Positions 7,920-16,423 are shown, counted from the first letter of the stretch. The stretch is DNA of 64,000 nucleotides from Gp6-AA40 sp963772955 (GCA_963772955.1 CAVYZF010000008.1:186001-250000), one strand, 5' to 3'. A program made the numbers and translations. The notes: generated from the sequence alone by a model not told the origin.

Positions 7920-8924
7920 ATGAATCGCCGGCTCGTGTCGTCAGCCGTTCTGTCCCTCCTTGTCGCGAGCCTGTGCTCGCTCACGGTCGTCAATCTCTCC
8001 GGGCAATCTCGCCGAAGCGCGAGCTCGTACTCAACGCCACGCACCGCGTGGGGTGATCCGGACATCCAGGGGTTCTGGTCGTACAACGACGATGTGGATA
8101 CGCCGTTCGAGCGGCCGGGCGAGCTCACTGGAAAGGCGGAGTTCGGCGACGAGGAGCTGGCCGCGGTGCTCGAGGAGCGTGCGAAACGCAACGTCGAACG
8201 TGCCCCGACGATTGGCGGCGAGACTGGCGCAGGGCCCACCCACTGGTATGAGTTCTGGAGCGCGAAGTCGACGCGGACCTCGAAGATCATCGATCCACCG
8301 GACGGTCGTGTCCCGCCGTTGACCGCGGCGGCGCGGACGCGAGTGGCTGCGCAAGCCGAGGCGCTGAAGGGCCGCGGGCCCGCCGACTCGTGGACCGATC
8401 GCAGCCTCGGCGATCGCTGCATCGTCTCGCGCGGCGGCTGGCCGCACGTCATCGTCAACGCCGGGAGTTACGGCAACATCGTGCGGATCATCCAGAGCCC
8501 GGGCTACGTCGTCATCACGCACGAGATGATTCACGAGACGCGGATTGTTCCCGTCGACGGCCGTCCGCACGTCAGCCAGGGCATTCGTCAGTATCTGGGA
8601 GATTCGCGCGGTCACTGGGAAGGCGACACGCTGGTCGTCGAGGTCACGAATTTCTCGAACAAGACCGACTTCAGAGGGTCGCGCGAGACGCTGCGTCTGG
8701 TTGAGCGCTTCTCGCGGGTCGGTGCCGACGCAATCAACTACACCGTCACCATCGACGATCCGGCGACGTTCACCAAGCCGTGGACGATTGGCGTCCCGCT
8801 GAAGAGCGACGAGGAGCAGACGGAGATCTTCGAGTACGCCTGTCACGAAGGAAACTACGCGATGCGGAACATCCTGAGCGGCGCGCGCGCCGACGAACAG
8901 CCAGCGGTGACACGGGGCAAGTGA
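7920..8924 (+). CDS. Secreted protein of a family abundant in Acidobacteria, unknown function
   Basis: A 334-residue protein with a signal peptide (residues 1-30). The mature part contains WGDPDIQGFWSY near the N-terminus, SLGDRCIVSRGGWPHV in the middle and GDSRGHWEGDTLVVEVTNF in the last third. These phrases recur in a large uncharacterised family that acidobacterial genomes carry in many copies. A GAGGTGG ribosome site precedes the ATG. The lipoprotein at 54315 shares the second-half pattern (VRRIYIDGRDH, GDSIGFWNNQTL), so the two are probably distant paralogues. The next gene begins 8 bases downstream. The biochemical role is unknown. Confidence 0.8.
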   Translation: MNRRLVSSAVLSLLVASLCSLTVVNLSGQSRRSASSYSTPRTAWGDPDIQGFWSYNDDVDTPFERPGELTGKAEFGDEELAAVLEERAKRNVERAPTIGGETGAGPTHWYEFWSAKSTRTSKIIDPPDGRVPPLTAAARTRVAAQAEALKGRGPADSWTDRSLGDRCIVSRGGWPHVIVNAGSYGNIVRIIQSPGYVVITHEMIHETRIVPVDGRPHVSQGIRQYLGDSRGHWEGDTLVVEVTNFSNKTDFRGSRETLRLVERFSRVGADAINYTVTIDDPATFTKPWTIGVPLKSDEEQTEIFEYACHEGNYAMRNILSGARADEQPAVTRGK

Positions 8925-8932
8925 AGGACAGC

Positions 8933-9730
8933 ATGGATCCCATTGGCGTTGCGCAGAGCTACTTCGACGGCTGGAATCGTCGCGATCCGGAGGCGGTGCT
9001 CGCCACCATGGCTTCGAACGGGACATACACCGACCCGACGACGGGTGGCCCTCTCAGCGGTGAGGCGTTTGTCGGCTACATGAAGGGGCTGTTCTCGGCG
9101 TTTCCCGATGTGTCGTTCGAGATTGGCAGCGCCGGTCTGGCGGCTCCGGACCTGGTGGCGGCTCAGTGGATCATGCGCGGAACGAACACGGGATCGATGT
9201 ACGGGTTGCCACCGACTGGCAAATCGATCGAACTCAAGGGTGCCGACTTCATTCGCGTGGCGAGCGACAAAATTCGATCGGTGGATGGCTATTTCGATTC
9301 GAGCGAGGCTCCGAAGCAGCTCGGTTTGCAGGTGATCGTTCAGCCGACGTCGGTCGGTCCCTTCGAGTTCGGGATCTCGACTCGCGTGTCTACCAACAGC
9401 AACACCAAGCCGGGAGCCTTCAGCATTACGGCCATCGCTCCGCGTGACGCCGGCGATGAAAACGGCATTCGAGAGTACCAGCCGTCAGATCGCGGCCGAG
9501 ATGCCGTCGATGAAAGGTTTCATCGGCTGGGTCGGCGTGACCGTTGCCAACCGTATGTTGACGATCACGGCGTGGGAGAACGCGAGCGATCCCGAGCAAT
9601 TGATGGACCGCAGCAAGCACCCGGAGGCGATGAAGAAGTTCTTCGCGAGCGAGCTCGGAGGGAGCGCTTACACGTCGGTCTACACCGTGGACCGTGTCAA
9701 TACGCTCTGGGTCCGCTGTCCCTCTTGTAA
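8933..9730 (+). CDS. SnoaL/NTF2-like protein, reading frame broken near 9440
   Basis: Residues 1 to about 130 form an NTF2-like fold of the SnoaL polyketide-cyclase type (AQSYFDGWNRRDPEAVLATM, YMKGLFSAFPDVSFEI, AAQWIMRGTNTG), starting at ATG 8933 eight bases after the previous gene. Residues 145-170 (FEFGISTRVSTNSNT, AFSITAIAPRD) begin a second domain that continues in another frame from 9444. After about 9440 this frame reads as out-of-frame sequence rich in Arg/Glu/Asp until a stop at 9730. A one- or two-base indel therefore interrupts a two-domain protein of about 290 residues. It could be a real mutation, an assembly error or, less likely, programmed frameshifting. Confidence 0.75.
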   Translation: MDPIGVAQSYFDGWNRRDPEAVLATMASNGTYTDPTTGGPLSGEAFVGYMKGLFSAFPDVSFEIGSAGLAAPDLVAAQWIMRGTNTGSMYGLPPTGKSIELKGADFIRVASDKIRSVDGYFDSSEAPKQLGLQVIVQPTSVGPFEFGISTRVSTNSNTKPGAFSITAIAPRDAGDENGIREYQPSDRGRDAVDERFHRLGRRDRCQPYVDDHGVGERERSRAIDGPQQAPGGDEEVLRERARRERLHVGLHRGPCQYALGPLSLL

Positions 9731-9809
9731 CGTCATGGCCGACCATGCGGCGCGCAGGGGTACCTGCGCGTGTGGCGCTGCGCTTCCGGCGCCGATGGTC
9801 TACTGGTAA
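9444..9809 (+). CDS. ABM-like domain with C-terminal zinc-ribbon motif, 3' part of the broken SnoaL gene
   Basis: A 121-residue ORF in the +1 frame relative to the SnoaL part. The stretch TAFESTSRQIAAEMPSMKGF, then VANRMLTITAWENASDPEQL, resembles an antibiotic-biosynthesis-monooxygenase ferredoxin-like fold. The last 35 residues carry CPSC and later CAC, spaced like a small zinc ribbon. The nominal GTG start lacks a ribosome site and lies inside the upstream coding region, so this is probably the C-terminal half of the gene starting at 8933. I cannot tell what it binds or oxidises. Confidence 0.65.
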   Translation: MTPAMKTAFESTSRQIAAEMPSMKGFIGWVGVTVANRMLTITAWENASDPEQLMDRSKHPEAMKKFFASELGGSAYTSVYTVDRVNTLWVRCPSCNVMADHAARRGTCACGAALPAPMVYW

Positions 9810-9830
9810 AGCGATTCGATCGCCAGGCAT

Positions 9831-10904
9831 ATGAGACCAACACTGGATCGTCGAGAGTTGATCGGCCTGCTCGGCGCGAGCACCGTACTCGGTGTCGCGT
9901 CACGCTGGGCGGCCGCGGCCACGCCGTTGCAGACCGCTGCCTCGAAGGGCGCAACGAGCCTTCCCGCCGGTGCGACGATCCGAACCGTCCTCAAAGATGT
10001 GTCGCCCGACTCGATGACGAAGGCGACGTTGTTTCACGAGCACCTGTCGTTCGAGTGGGCACGTGTCGCCCCGCAGTCGAACAGGTCTGGCCCTGCGAAG
10101 GACGCCCTTCCGGTGCTCGAGCAAGTCGAAGCTGCTGCCGCAGATGGCGTCGGCTGCATCGTCGACGCCGGCACGACCGATGTCGGTCGTGACATCGATC
10201 TGCTGAAGCAGATCGCGTCACGCACGAGCGTGCATATCGTTGCCTGTGGTGGTTTGTACATGGAGCGGACATATCCGGCTGACGTTGGAGCGAAATCAGA
10301 GGAGCAGATTGCCGACGACCTCATCCGCGAGGCACGCGCCAACCGGTACGGCGCCTTCGGCGAAATCGGTGAGTCGCCGAACGCGGCGATGAGCGAGGTG
10401 GAGCGGAAGGTGTTTCGCTCGGTCGGGAAGGCTCACCTGCGCACGCGCATGCCGATCTTCACGCACAACGCCTACGGCACCGGTCCCAACGTGCCGAAAG
10501 ACGCTGGCCTCAAGCAACTCGACGCGTTTGAATCGGTGGGGGTCAGCCCCGATCGAGTGGCCATCGGTCACAGTTGCTGTCTCGACGACCCGGCCGCAGA
10601 TGTCATCAGGCGGATCGCAAAGCGCGGCGCCTGGGTTGGCTTCGATCGCGTGACCGGCGGGCTCGTCCCCGACGACAAGAAGGTCGCGATGATCCTCGCC
10701 TTCCTCGCTGCCGGCCATGCGGATCGCCTGCTGTTGTCGGCCGACTACAACTTCACGGCGCGAAGCGCCGCTCGTCCGGGTTACGAGGTGACGTTGACGA
10801 TGTTTGCGCCGAAGTTACGACAGGCTGGGGTGAGCGAGGAGATGCTGCGGCAGATTACTATTGATAACCCGCGCCGATTTCTGGCATTCGTGCCGGTGGC
10901 CTGA
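9831..10904 (+). CDS. Phosphotriesterase-family amidohydrolase, exported
   Basis: A 357-residue metal-dependent hydrolase. The N-terminus (LDRRELIGLLGASTVLG) is twin-arginine-like, so export via Tat is likely. Metal-ligand candidates of the phosphotriesterase family are visible: HEH at 69-71, Glu178 in FGEIGES, His212 in FTHNAYG, His247 in IGHSC and Asp305 in LSADYNF. The usual carboxylated bridging lysine is replaced by glutamate, as in the E. coli PHP type, which argues for a lactonase or esterase rather than a true phosphotriesterase. It follows the SnoaL/ABM gene by 21 bases, and the substrate is unknown. Confidence 0.85.
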   Translation: MRPTLDRRELIGLLGASTVLGVASRWAAAATPLQTAASKGATSLPAGATIRTVLKDVSPDSMTKATLFHEHLSFEWARVAPQSNRSGPAKDALPVLEQVEAAAADGVGCIVDAGTTDVGRDIDLLKQIASRTSVHIVACGGLYMERTYPADVGAKSEEQIADDLIREARANRYGAFGEIGESPNAAMSEVERKVFRSVGKAHLRTRMPIFTHNAYGTGPNVPKDAGLKQLDAFESVGVSPDRVAIGHSCCLDDPAADVIRRIAKRGAWVGFDRVTGGLVPDDKKVAMILAFLAAGHADRLLLSADYNFTARSAARPGYEVTLTMFAPKLRQAGVSEEMLRQITIDNPRRFLAFVPVA

Positions 10905-10918
10905 GGGAGACTAGGACG

Positions 10919-11035
10919 TCAGCGCCGGCTCTCGTCGCCGGCGTCATCGTTGCGGCTGCTGCGGTCCATTCGGAACATCACGACAAACACAGCAATGCAC
11001 CCCAGGGTGCTGAGGACGGCGAACGTTTCGAACAC
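10919..11035 (-). CDS. Small single-pass membrane protein (38 aa)
   Basis: A short reverse ORF starting with GTG at 11035, with GGAG placed 7 bases upstream. It encodes VFETFAVLSTLGCIAVFVVM, one clear transmembrane helix, then FRMD and a hydrophilic tail (RSSRNDDAGDESRR). It fills the otherwise empty gap between the phosphotriesterase-like gene and SBP56. Its size and charge pattern resemble small respiratory-complex accessory proteins, but no family is recognised. Confidence 0.45.
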   Translation of the reverse strand: MFETFAVLSTLGCIAVFVVMFRMDRSSRNDDAGDESRR

Positions 11036-11139
11036 GGTTGTTCTCCATGAAGCAGATAGTTTGAATGGAAACTAATTCTCCGTACTATCGCAACCCACCG
11101 GTACACTTGTCAATTGTGTGACTTCACGCGGAGTGACTG

Positions 11140-12555
11140 ATGCCCCTTCTGACACCTGATCCGACCTTCTATCCCTCAGCGCGAATGGCGATGCAGGCCA
11201 GGCCGGAAGCGCTCGCCTACATGGCACTGATCAATCCGACTCGCCAGGGCAAGCCGGATGCGATTGGCGTCGTCGACGTCGATCCGGCCTCGAAGAGCTA
11301 CGGCCGGCTGGTGGGGCAGACGGACATGCCGAACGTCGGCGACGAGCTGCACCACTTCGGCTGGAACGCATGCAGTGCGTGCCTCTGTCCGTACGCGCCG
11401 CATCCGCATATGGAGCGTCGCTACCTCATCGTGCCGGGGATCAATTCGTCGCGCATCCACATCCTCGACACGAAGCCCGATCCGCGACAGCCGAAAATCG
11501 TGAAAGTGATCGAGCCGGACGAACTCGCCAATCGCGCGGGCTACGCGTCGCCGCACACCATCCACTGCGGACCGGACGGCATCTACGTGAGCGCACTCGG
11601 CGCCCCTGGCGGCGATGGTCCTGGCGGGACCTTCGTCATGGATCCGCAGACGTTCGACATCCGCGGCCAGTGGGAGATCGATCGCGGCCCGCAGTATCTG
11701 GCATATGACGTGTGGTGGCACCTCGGGCTCGACACGATGATCACGAGTACCTGGGGCACGCCGAACATGGTGAAGGACGGCGTGAACCCGGACCTGCTGC
11801 TTGGTGGGAAGTATGGCAACACGTTGCACGTCTGGGATCTCCGGAGGCGGCGCCACGTGCAGTCGCTCGAACTCGGTGCCGAACAGCAAATGGCGCTCGA
11901 GCTGCGGCCCGCGCACGATCCGACGAAGGACTACGGCTTCGTTGGCGTGGTCGTCTCGCTGAAGGATCTGTCGTCGTCGATCTGGCTCTGGTATCGAGAC
12001 AAGAAGGCCGGCTCCAACGGCAACTCAGGTCCGTGGGCGGTGAAGAAGATCATCGAGATCCCCGCCGAGCCCGCCGATCCGGAGAAGCTGCCGCCGCTCC
12101 TGCAGGGCTTCAAGGCGGTCGCACCGCTCGTGACCGACATCAACCTCTCGCTTGACGACAAGTATCTCTACGTCTCGTGCTGGGGTACGGGCGAGTTCAT
12201 TCAGTACGACGTCAGCGACCCATTCAATCCGAAGAAGGTCAGTTCGGTGAGGCTGGGAGGGATCGTCAGCCGCGCGGCGCATCCGGCCGCGCCCGACCAG
12301 CCGCTCAATGGCGGACCGCAGATGGTCGAGATCAGTCGCGACGGCAAGCGGGTGTACTTCACCAACGGCCTGTATAGCCCGTGGGACGAGCAGTTCTATC
12401 CCGATGGCGTTCGTGGCTGGGTCGCGAAACTCGATGTTGGTGCGAGCGGGATGGCGATCGATAAGAAGTTCTTTTTGCAGACCGACGGCATGCGCACCCA
12501 TCAACTCCGCCTGGAAGGGGGCGACGCGTCGTCGGATTCGTACTGTTATGCATAG
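11140..12555 (+). CDS. Selenium-binding protein 56 family (methanethiol oxidase-like)
   Basis: A 471-residue beta-propeller protein matching the SBP56/SELENBP1 family throughout. HHFGWNACSACLC at 71-83 includes the conserved histidines and a CxxC pair; GYASPHTIHCGPDG, GPQYLAYDVWWHL and ITSTWGTPNMV follow. Characterised relatives oxidise methanethiol to formaldehyde, hydrogen sulfide and hydrogen peroxide with copper. Bacterial MtoX proteins are usually exported, but no signal peptide is visible here, so this copy may be cytosolic like the animal protein. A candidate promoter region with GTACACT lies about 40 bases upstream. A membrane-protein gene follows 24 bases later. Confidence 0.92.
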   Translation: MPLLTPDPTFYPSARMAMQARPEALAYMALINPTRQGKPDAIGVVDVDPASKSYGRLVGQTDMPNVGDELHHFGWNACSACLCPYAPHPHMERRYLIVPGINSSRIHILDTKPDPRQPKIVKVIEPDELANRAGYASPHTIHCGPDGIYVSALGAPGGDGPGGTFVMDPQTFDIRGQWEIDRGPQYLAYDVWWHLGLDTMITSTWGTPNMVKDGVNPDLLLGGKYGNTLHVWDLRRRRHVQSLELGAEQQMALELRPAHDPTKDYGFVGVVVSLKDLSSSIWLWYRDKKAGSNGNSGPWAVKKIIEIPAEPADPEKLPPLLQGFKAVAPLVTDINLSLDDKYLYVSCWGTGEFIQYDVSDPFNPKKVSSVRLGGIVSRAAHPAAPDQPLNGGPQMVEISRDGKRVYFTNGLYSPWDEQFYPDGVRGWVAKLDVGASGMAIDKKFFLQTDGMRTHQLRLEGGDASSDSYCYA

Positions 12556-12558
12556 GCC

Positions 12559-12580
12559 AGAGCCGAGAGCCCAGAGCCGA
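12559..12580. repeat. Heptamer array, AGAGCC(G/C) word
   Basis: Three consecutive 7-base units AGAGCCG, AGAGCCC, AGAGCCG fill the gap between the SBP56 stop and the next start codon, directly abutting the ATG at 12580. Confidence 0.6.
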
Positions 12581-13212
12581 TGATGGAATGGCAAGGCGTG
12601 GCGCTGCTCGGCGCATACCACGGGATCAATCCCGGCATGGGATGGTTGTTCGCGGTTGCACTCGGCATGCAGCAGGGGAGTGCGCGTGGCGTGTGGCGCG
12701 CGCTGCCTCCGATCGCGATCGGTCACGGTCTTGCCGTTGGCGTCGTGCTCGCCGTGGCAGCGGCGGCACAACTCGTCCTACCGCTCGATACGCTCAAGAT
12801 CGTCGTCGCGTCGATCCTGATCGTGTTCGGACTCTACCGGTTGTGGCGTCACCGGCATCCCGTGTACGGCGGGATGCAGGTCGGCTTCCGCGATCTCACG
12901 ATCTGGTCGTTCCTGATGGCGTCCGCGCACGGCGCGGGCTTCATGGTCCTGCCGCTGGTGATCGGCACCTCGGCGGATCTTCACGCAGCGAGTGCCGGCC
13001 ATAACCACGTCGCGACGACCGGCACGGCGGGATGGCCGCTCTCATTCGCGCTCGGCGTGCACACGCTCACGTATCTCGCCGTGACCGCGCTCATCGCGTG
13101 GATCATCTACTCGCGCGTCGGCCTCGCCATTCTTCGTACGGCATGGTTCAACCTCGATTGGCTGTGGGCGTGCGTGCTCGTCGTCACTGGCGCAGTCGTG
13201 CTGGTGATGTGA
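12580..13212 (+). CDS. Polytopic membrane protein, histidine-rich, possible metal or small-solute transporter
   Basis: A 210-residue protein with about six membrane segments. Histidines cluster in or beside helices (GAYHGINPGMGW near residue 13, IGHGLAVG, SAHGAGFMVLPL, GHNHVATT, LGVHTLTYL). The arrangement recalls UreH/HupE-type metal permeases, but I do not recognise a definite family. Immediate proximity to SBP56 suggests a link with its copper or sulfur chemistry; this is inference. The start is one of two adjacent ATG codons directly after a heptamer array, with no classical ribosome site. Confidence 0.7.
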   Translation: MMEWQGVALLGAYHGINPGMGWLFAVALGMQQGSARGVWRALPPIAIGHGLAVGVVLAVAAAAQLVLPLDTLKIVVASILIVFGLYRLWRHRHPVYGGMQVGFRDLTIWSFLMASAHGAGFMVLPLVIGTSADLHAASAGHNHVATTGTAGWPLSFALGVHTLTYLAVTALIAWIIYSRVGLAILRTAWFNLDWLWACVLVVTGAVVLVM

Positions 13213-13222
13213 GTCCGGCGAT

Positions 13223-13288
13223 CACACCGAGACACGAGGCACAGAGGGGACAGGGGATGGCCTCAGGCTTCCGCGCCTCGGTGTGTCG
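13223..13288. repeat. Octamer repeat, facing arms
   Basis: Left arm 13223-13249 (ACACCGAG, ACACGAG, GCACAGAG; one unit has lost a base) faces right arm 13273-13288 (CGCCTCGGTGTGTCG). The arms can pair across a spacer of about 23 bases. The element lies between convergent genes and may act as a terminator. Confidence 0.65.
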
Positions 13289-13334
13289 TCAACGCAGGGT
13301 GATGCGGACCCTGTGTGAGGCGAAGAACTGCGAT

Positions 13335-13685
13335 CTACTTGTGTTGGATGATGCTCTGTCCCTCCGTTGGTGATTCCCAAATGTTCTGCAGCCGGTATTC
13401 ATTCTCGCGATGCTCGAATTGCAGTGCAGGCTTGCTTGGCCCGCGCCCACCAGCCTCGTGAGTCACGATGATCGCCGCCTGCGACGTGTGCATGCCTCGA
13501 ATAGTCCAGACAGTCGGGCCGGCAAGCGCGTCCTCTTCGATTTGATAGCGCCCGGCAGGAAACGATTCGTGGTTGACGATGAACGGGAAGGGCACGTTCA
13601 CTTCCAGGCTTTCGGCGCGCGCGGTGCCCGAGGCGAGCAGGAAGGCCGCTCCCAGCATCGCCGTCTTCAATATCACTGACCGCAT
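13335..13685 (-). CDS. Small secreted acidobacterial protein, unknown function
   Basis: A 116-residue protein with a signal peptide (MRSVILKTAMLGAAFLLASG, cleavage near ARA-ES). The mature N-terminus ESLEVNVPFPFIVNHESFPA, then GRYQIEEDALAGPTVWTIRG, matches a short exported family common in Acidobacteria and predicted to be all-beta. The start is ATG 13685: a GGAGG site lies 7 bases upstream, whereas a TTG two codons earlier would be too close to that site. Gene order gives no clue to its role. Confidence 0.75.
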   Translation of the reverse strand: MRSVILKTAMLGAAFLLASGTARAESLEVNVPFPFIVNHESFPAGRYQIEEDALAGPTVWTIRGMHTSQAAIIVTHEAGGRGPSKPALQFEHRENEYRLQNIWESPTEGQSIIQHK

Positions 13686-13704
13686 GACCAACCTCCATGA
13701 ACCG

Positions 13705-13739
13705 GAATTCGGGGTCCGGGATTCGGGATTCGGGCCTCG
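13705..13739. repeat. Heptamer array, GGGATTC word
   Basis: Degenerate 7-base units (GGGGTCC, GGGATTC, GGGATTC, GGGCCTC) lie upstream of the small secreted protein gene, between its ribosome site and the kinase gene stop. The word differs from those at the other heptamer loci. Confidence 0.6.
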
Positions 13740-13808
13740 AAACTCGGTTGCTATAGATGAAGACGCGGAAAGAGATAAGCGGGATGTGAACGACGGATTA
13801 ATTGCGCG

Positions 13809-15221
13809 TCAGGGTCGATGGGCGATTGTAAAGGCCGCCAGTGTGACGCGAAACGTCGAGCCCTGGTTCGGTGTGCTTTCAACGGTGACGGTGCCATGGT
13901 GGCGATCGACGATCCATTTCACCAGGCTCAGCCCAAGACCTGCGCCGCCGGACGCCGACGATCGCGACGGGTCGGCCTGATAGAACCGTTCGAACACATG
14001 AGCCGCCACCTCCGGCGTCATCCCGATGCCAGTGTCTGCGACCTCCATCAATGCGCGTTCGCCATTTCGTGACACGCGTACGACAACGCATCCCCCCTCG
14101 CGCGTGAACTTCATGGCGTTGTCGAGCAGATTGAGCATGAGCCGCTCCAGCCAGCCGGCATCGCCCGTCGCCACAACTGCAGACGCTGTTTCGCATCGCA
14201 GGGTTATCGCGCGGGCGTTGGCGACGGGCTCGAGTTGCTCGACGATCGAGCTCGCCATCTCCCCGAGGTCGACCGGGCTGAACGTCAACGGAATCTGACC
14301 CGACTCCGCCCGCGCGAGCGTGAGCACGTGCTCGATCAACCGCGTCAGTCGATCGATGTCTTCAATCTGGCTCGCGAGCGACAGCTGCAGATTCTCGTCG
14401 CGCGTGGCGCGCAGCGCCAACTCGATCTCGCCGCGCAGCGCCGCGAGCGGCGTGCGCAACTCGTGCGCGAGCGCCGTGCTGAACTGCCGCATCTCGCCGA
14501 TCGACTGTTGCAGCCGGCCGAGCGTCTCGTTGAACGCGACCGTGACCGCTTCGAGTTCGTCGGTGACGCCGCGGGTGGGAAGGCGACGCTCGAGCGTCAT
14601 GATGTCGATGTCGCGTGCCGCGACGGCGAGGCGCGTCAGTGGAGCCAGAGCGAAGCCAGACAGCCACCACGCTCCGGCCGCTGCCAACACGAGTGAGAGC
14701 GGCGTGAGCACCAGCAGCAGGTCGCGATAGCGCTTGAGCGACACGTCGAGAGTGCGAAGCGACACGCCAACCTGCAGCAGGTACGTTCGTCCGCCCGGTC
14801 CCGCGATCGGGCTGTTGACGATGCGCAGGCGGCCGTACGGCGTGGTGATATCGGATGGCTGAGAAGTGGCGAGGAGCAGAACGATCTCACCGCGTGTCAG
14901 CGAGAGACCGAGCGGGGCGATGTCGGGAGACTGCACGAGCAGCCGGCCGGTCGCGCTGTCGTAGACCTGATAGTAGCGGGTGGCCTCGTGTACGAACGAC
15001 GCCTGGTCGCTGTCGTTCGCGTTGTATTCGACCGTGGGGATGTCGCCGTCGAATCGCAGGTATCCGTGCAGGCCGTCCGTCAGTTCCGTCAGCCGTGTCG
15101 TCGTATCCTCGTCGAGCCAGCGCGCCAGCACGTTGTAGGAGACGACGCTCAGGCCCCCGAGCAACAGGCCGGACACGATCGTCGCGATGACGGCGAGACG
15201 CGCGCGAAGAGTGAGCGTCAC
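13809..15221 (-). CDS. Sensor histidine kinase (two-component, OmpR-partner type)
   Basis: A 470-residue inner-membrane kinase. Two membrane helices (about 10-30 and 168-190) enclose a periplasmic sensor domain; a HAMP-like segment (ALAPLTRLAVAARDIDIMTL) follows, then HisKA with phospho-acceptor His253 in LAHELRTPLAALRG, and a C-terminal ATPase with N-box NLLDNAMKFT, DTGIGM and GAGLGLSLVKWI. It starts at GTG, overlapping the regulator stop by four bases (GTGA), so translation is coupled. The signal is unknown. The divergent secreted-protein gene at 16060 is a plausible target. Confidence 0.92.
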   Translation of the reverse strand: MTLTLRARLAVIATIVSGLLLGGLSVVSYNVLARWLDEDTTTRLTELTDGLHGYLRFDGDIPTVEYNANDSDQASFVHEATRYYQVYDSATGRLLVQSPDIAPLGLSLTRGEIVLLLATSQPSDITTPYGRLRIVNSPIAGPGGRTYLLQVGVSLRTLDVSLKRYRDLLLVLTPLSLVLAAAGAWWLSGFALAPLTRLAVAARDIDIMTLERRLPTRGVTDELEAVTVAFNETLGRLQQSIGEMRQFSTALAHELRTPLAALRGEIELALRATRDENLQLSLASQIEDIDRLTRLIEHVLTLARAESGQIPLTFSPVDLGEMASSIVEQLEPVANARAITLRCETASAVVATGDAGWLERLMLNLLDNAMKFTREGGCVVVRVSRNGERALMEVADTGIGMTPEVAAHVFERFYQADPSRSSASGGAGLGLSLVKWIVDRHHGTVTVESTPNQGSTFRVTLAAFTIAHRP

Positions 15222-15892
15222 GGCGCGGAGTCGGTCAGCATATACCCGACCCCGCGAACCGTGTGAATGAGTTGGACGGGGAATCCTCTGTCGACCTTGT
15301 TGCGCAGAGAGTTGATGTGCACCTCGACGACGTTGCTGATGCTGTCGAAGTGGATGTCCCAGACGTGCTCGATGATCAACGACCGTGTGAGCGGACGATC
15401 GCTGTTGCGCATGAGGAACTCGAGCAGCGAGTACTCTTTCGGCTTGAGATCGATCGACGTGCCCGCGCGTCGCACGGTTCGCCGGATCGTGTCCATCTCC
15501 AGATCGGCGACGCGCAGCACGCTCTCGCGCGGCGTCCCGCGACGCAGCAGCGCGCGCAGTCGCGCCGAGAGCTCCGCGAGCGCGAACGGCTTGGCCATGT
15601 AATCGTCAGCGCCGGCGTCGAGGCCGGCCACCCGCTCGTCGAGCGAGTTCTTCGCGGTGAGCATGATCACGGGCAGCGACGGCTTCCGTGACCTGATGTC
15701 GCGCAGTACCTGGAACCCCGATCGTCCCGGCAGCATCAGATCGAGCACGACCGCGTCGTAGTCCACCGCCCGCGCCTGTTCTCCAGCGGTGTTGCCGTGA
15801 TTCAAGACATCGACGGCATAGCCTTCCTGCTCGAGGCCGGTCTGGATGAAACTGGCGACCTTTCCATCGTCTTCAATCACCAGGATGCGCAC
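15218..15892 (-). CDS. Response regulator, OmpR/PhoB family
   Basis: A 224-residue regulator. The receiver has an acidic pocket at residues 8-9, phospho-acceptor Asp51 (AVVLDLMLPG), Thr79 and Lys101 (YMAKPF). The C-terminal winged helix includes LKPKEYSLLEFLMRN and VHINSLRNKVD. I chose the GTG at 15892: the receiver begins there (VRILVIEDDG) and GGGAGG lies 5 bases upstream. It is the first gene of a regulator-kinase operon, and a candidate binding site lies in the divergent promoter region at 15960-15975. Confidence 0.93.
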   Translation of the reverse strand: MRILVIEDDGKVASFIQTGLEQEGYAVDVLNHGNTAGEQARAVDYDAVVLDLMLPGRSGFQVLRDIRSRKPSLPVIMLTAKNSLDERVAGLDAGADDYMAKPFALAELSARLRALLRRGTPRESVLRVADLEMDTIRRTVRRAGTSIDLKPKEYSLLEFLMRNSDRPLTRSLIIEHVWDIHFDSISNVVEVHINSLRNKVDRGFPVQLIHTVRGVGYMLTDSAP

Positions 15893-15959
15893 GTGACCTC
15901 CCAGTCCACATCTCCACCATACAAGGAGCGTGGGGGCACAACAAGGCCTGGAATGCCTC

Positions 15960-15975
15960 ATTAACAAGACTTAAT
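15960..15975. promoter_or_regulatory. Candidate OmpR-family binding site between divergent promoters
   Basis: ATTAACAAGACTTAAT combines a perfect 5-base inverted repeat with two TTAA words spaced 10 bases apart, one helical turn, as OmpR/PhoB-family dimers prefer. It stands out as AT-rich in a GC-rich setting, between the regulator start (15892) and the secreted-protein start (16060). Autoregulation and control of 16060 are inferred. Confidence 0.45.
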
Positions 15976-16059
15976 CGGCGTTTCATGATGGCCTCAGGTG
16001 GGTGCAGTGGAATGTCCCCTGAGCGGCGAAGCGTGGCCGCGACATGAAGGGAGACTCTG

Positions 16060-16413
16060 ATGCGCTACACACTCACCGCGTTGATGCTTGTCGGAATACT
16101 GGCCACTTCTGGCCTTGCGATCGCCCAGACCACGAAATCCTCGTCGAAGTCCACCGCCACGAAATCGGCGAGCACGGCCACCCATTCGGTTCAGGGTGTC
16201 GTGAAGTCTGTCGATGCGTCCTCGCTCGTCATCACCAAGTCCGGGAAGAAGGGCAGCGATATGACGTTCAAGCTCGACACGACAACCCAGAAGGACGGCT
16301 CGATTGCGACCGGATCGCCGGTCTCGGTCCGCTATCGGATGGAAGGCAGCTCGATGGTGGCGACTGCCGTGAACGCCGAAGCACCGAAGCCGGCCAAGAC
16401 CGCAAAGAAGTAG
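16060..16413 (+). CDS. Small secreted Ser/Thr/Lys-rich protein
   Basis: A 117-residue exported protein. The signal peptide ends near AIAQ (residues 20-23). A low-complexity Ser/Thr/Lys stretch (residues 24-42) follows, then a small beta-rich domain (VQGVVKSVDASSLVITKSGK, then DMTFKLDTTTQKDG) resembling DUF5666-like OB folds, ending AKTAKK. Divergent orientation to a two-component pair, with a likely operator between them, suggests envelope-stress control. The role is unknown. Confidence 0.7.
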   Translation: MRYTLTALMLVGILATSGLAIAQTTKSSSKSTATKSASTATHSVQGVVKSVDASSLVITKSGKKGSDMTFKLDTTTQKDGSIATGSPVSVRYRMEGSSMVATAVNAEAPKPAKTAKK

Positions 16414-16423
16414 GGCCGACTTC

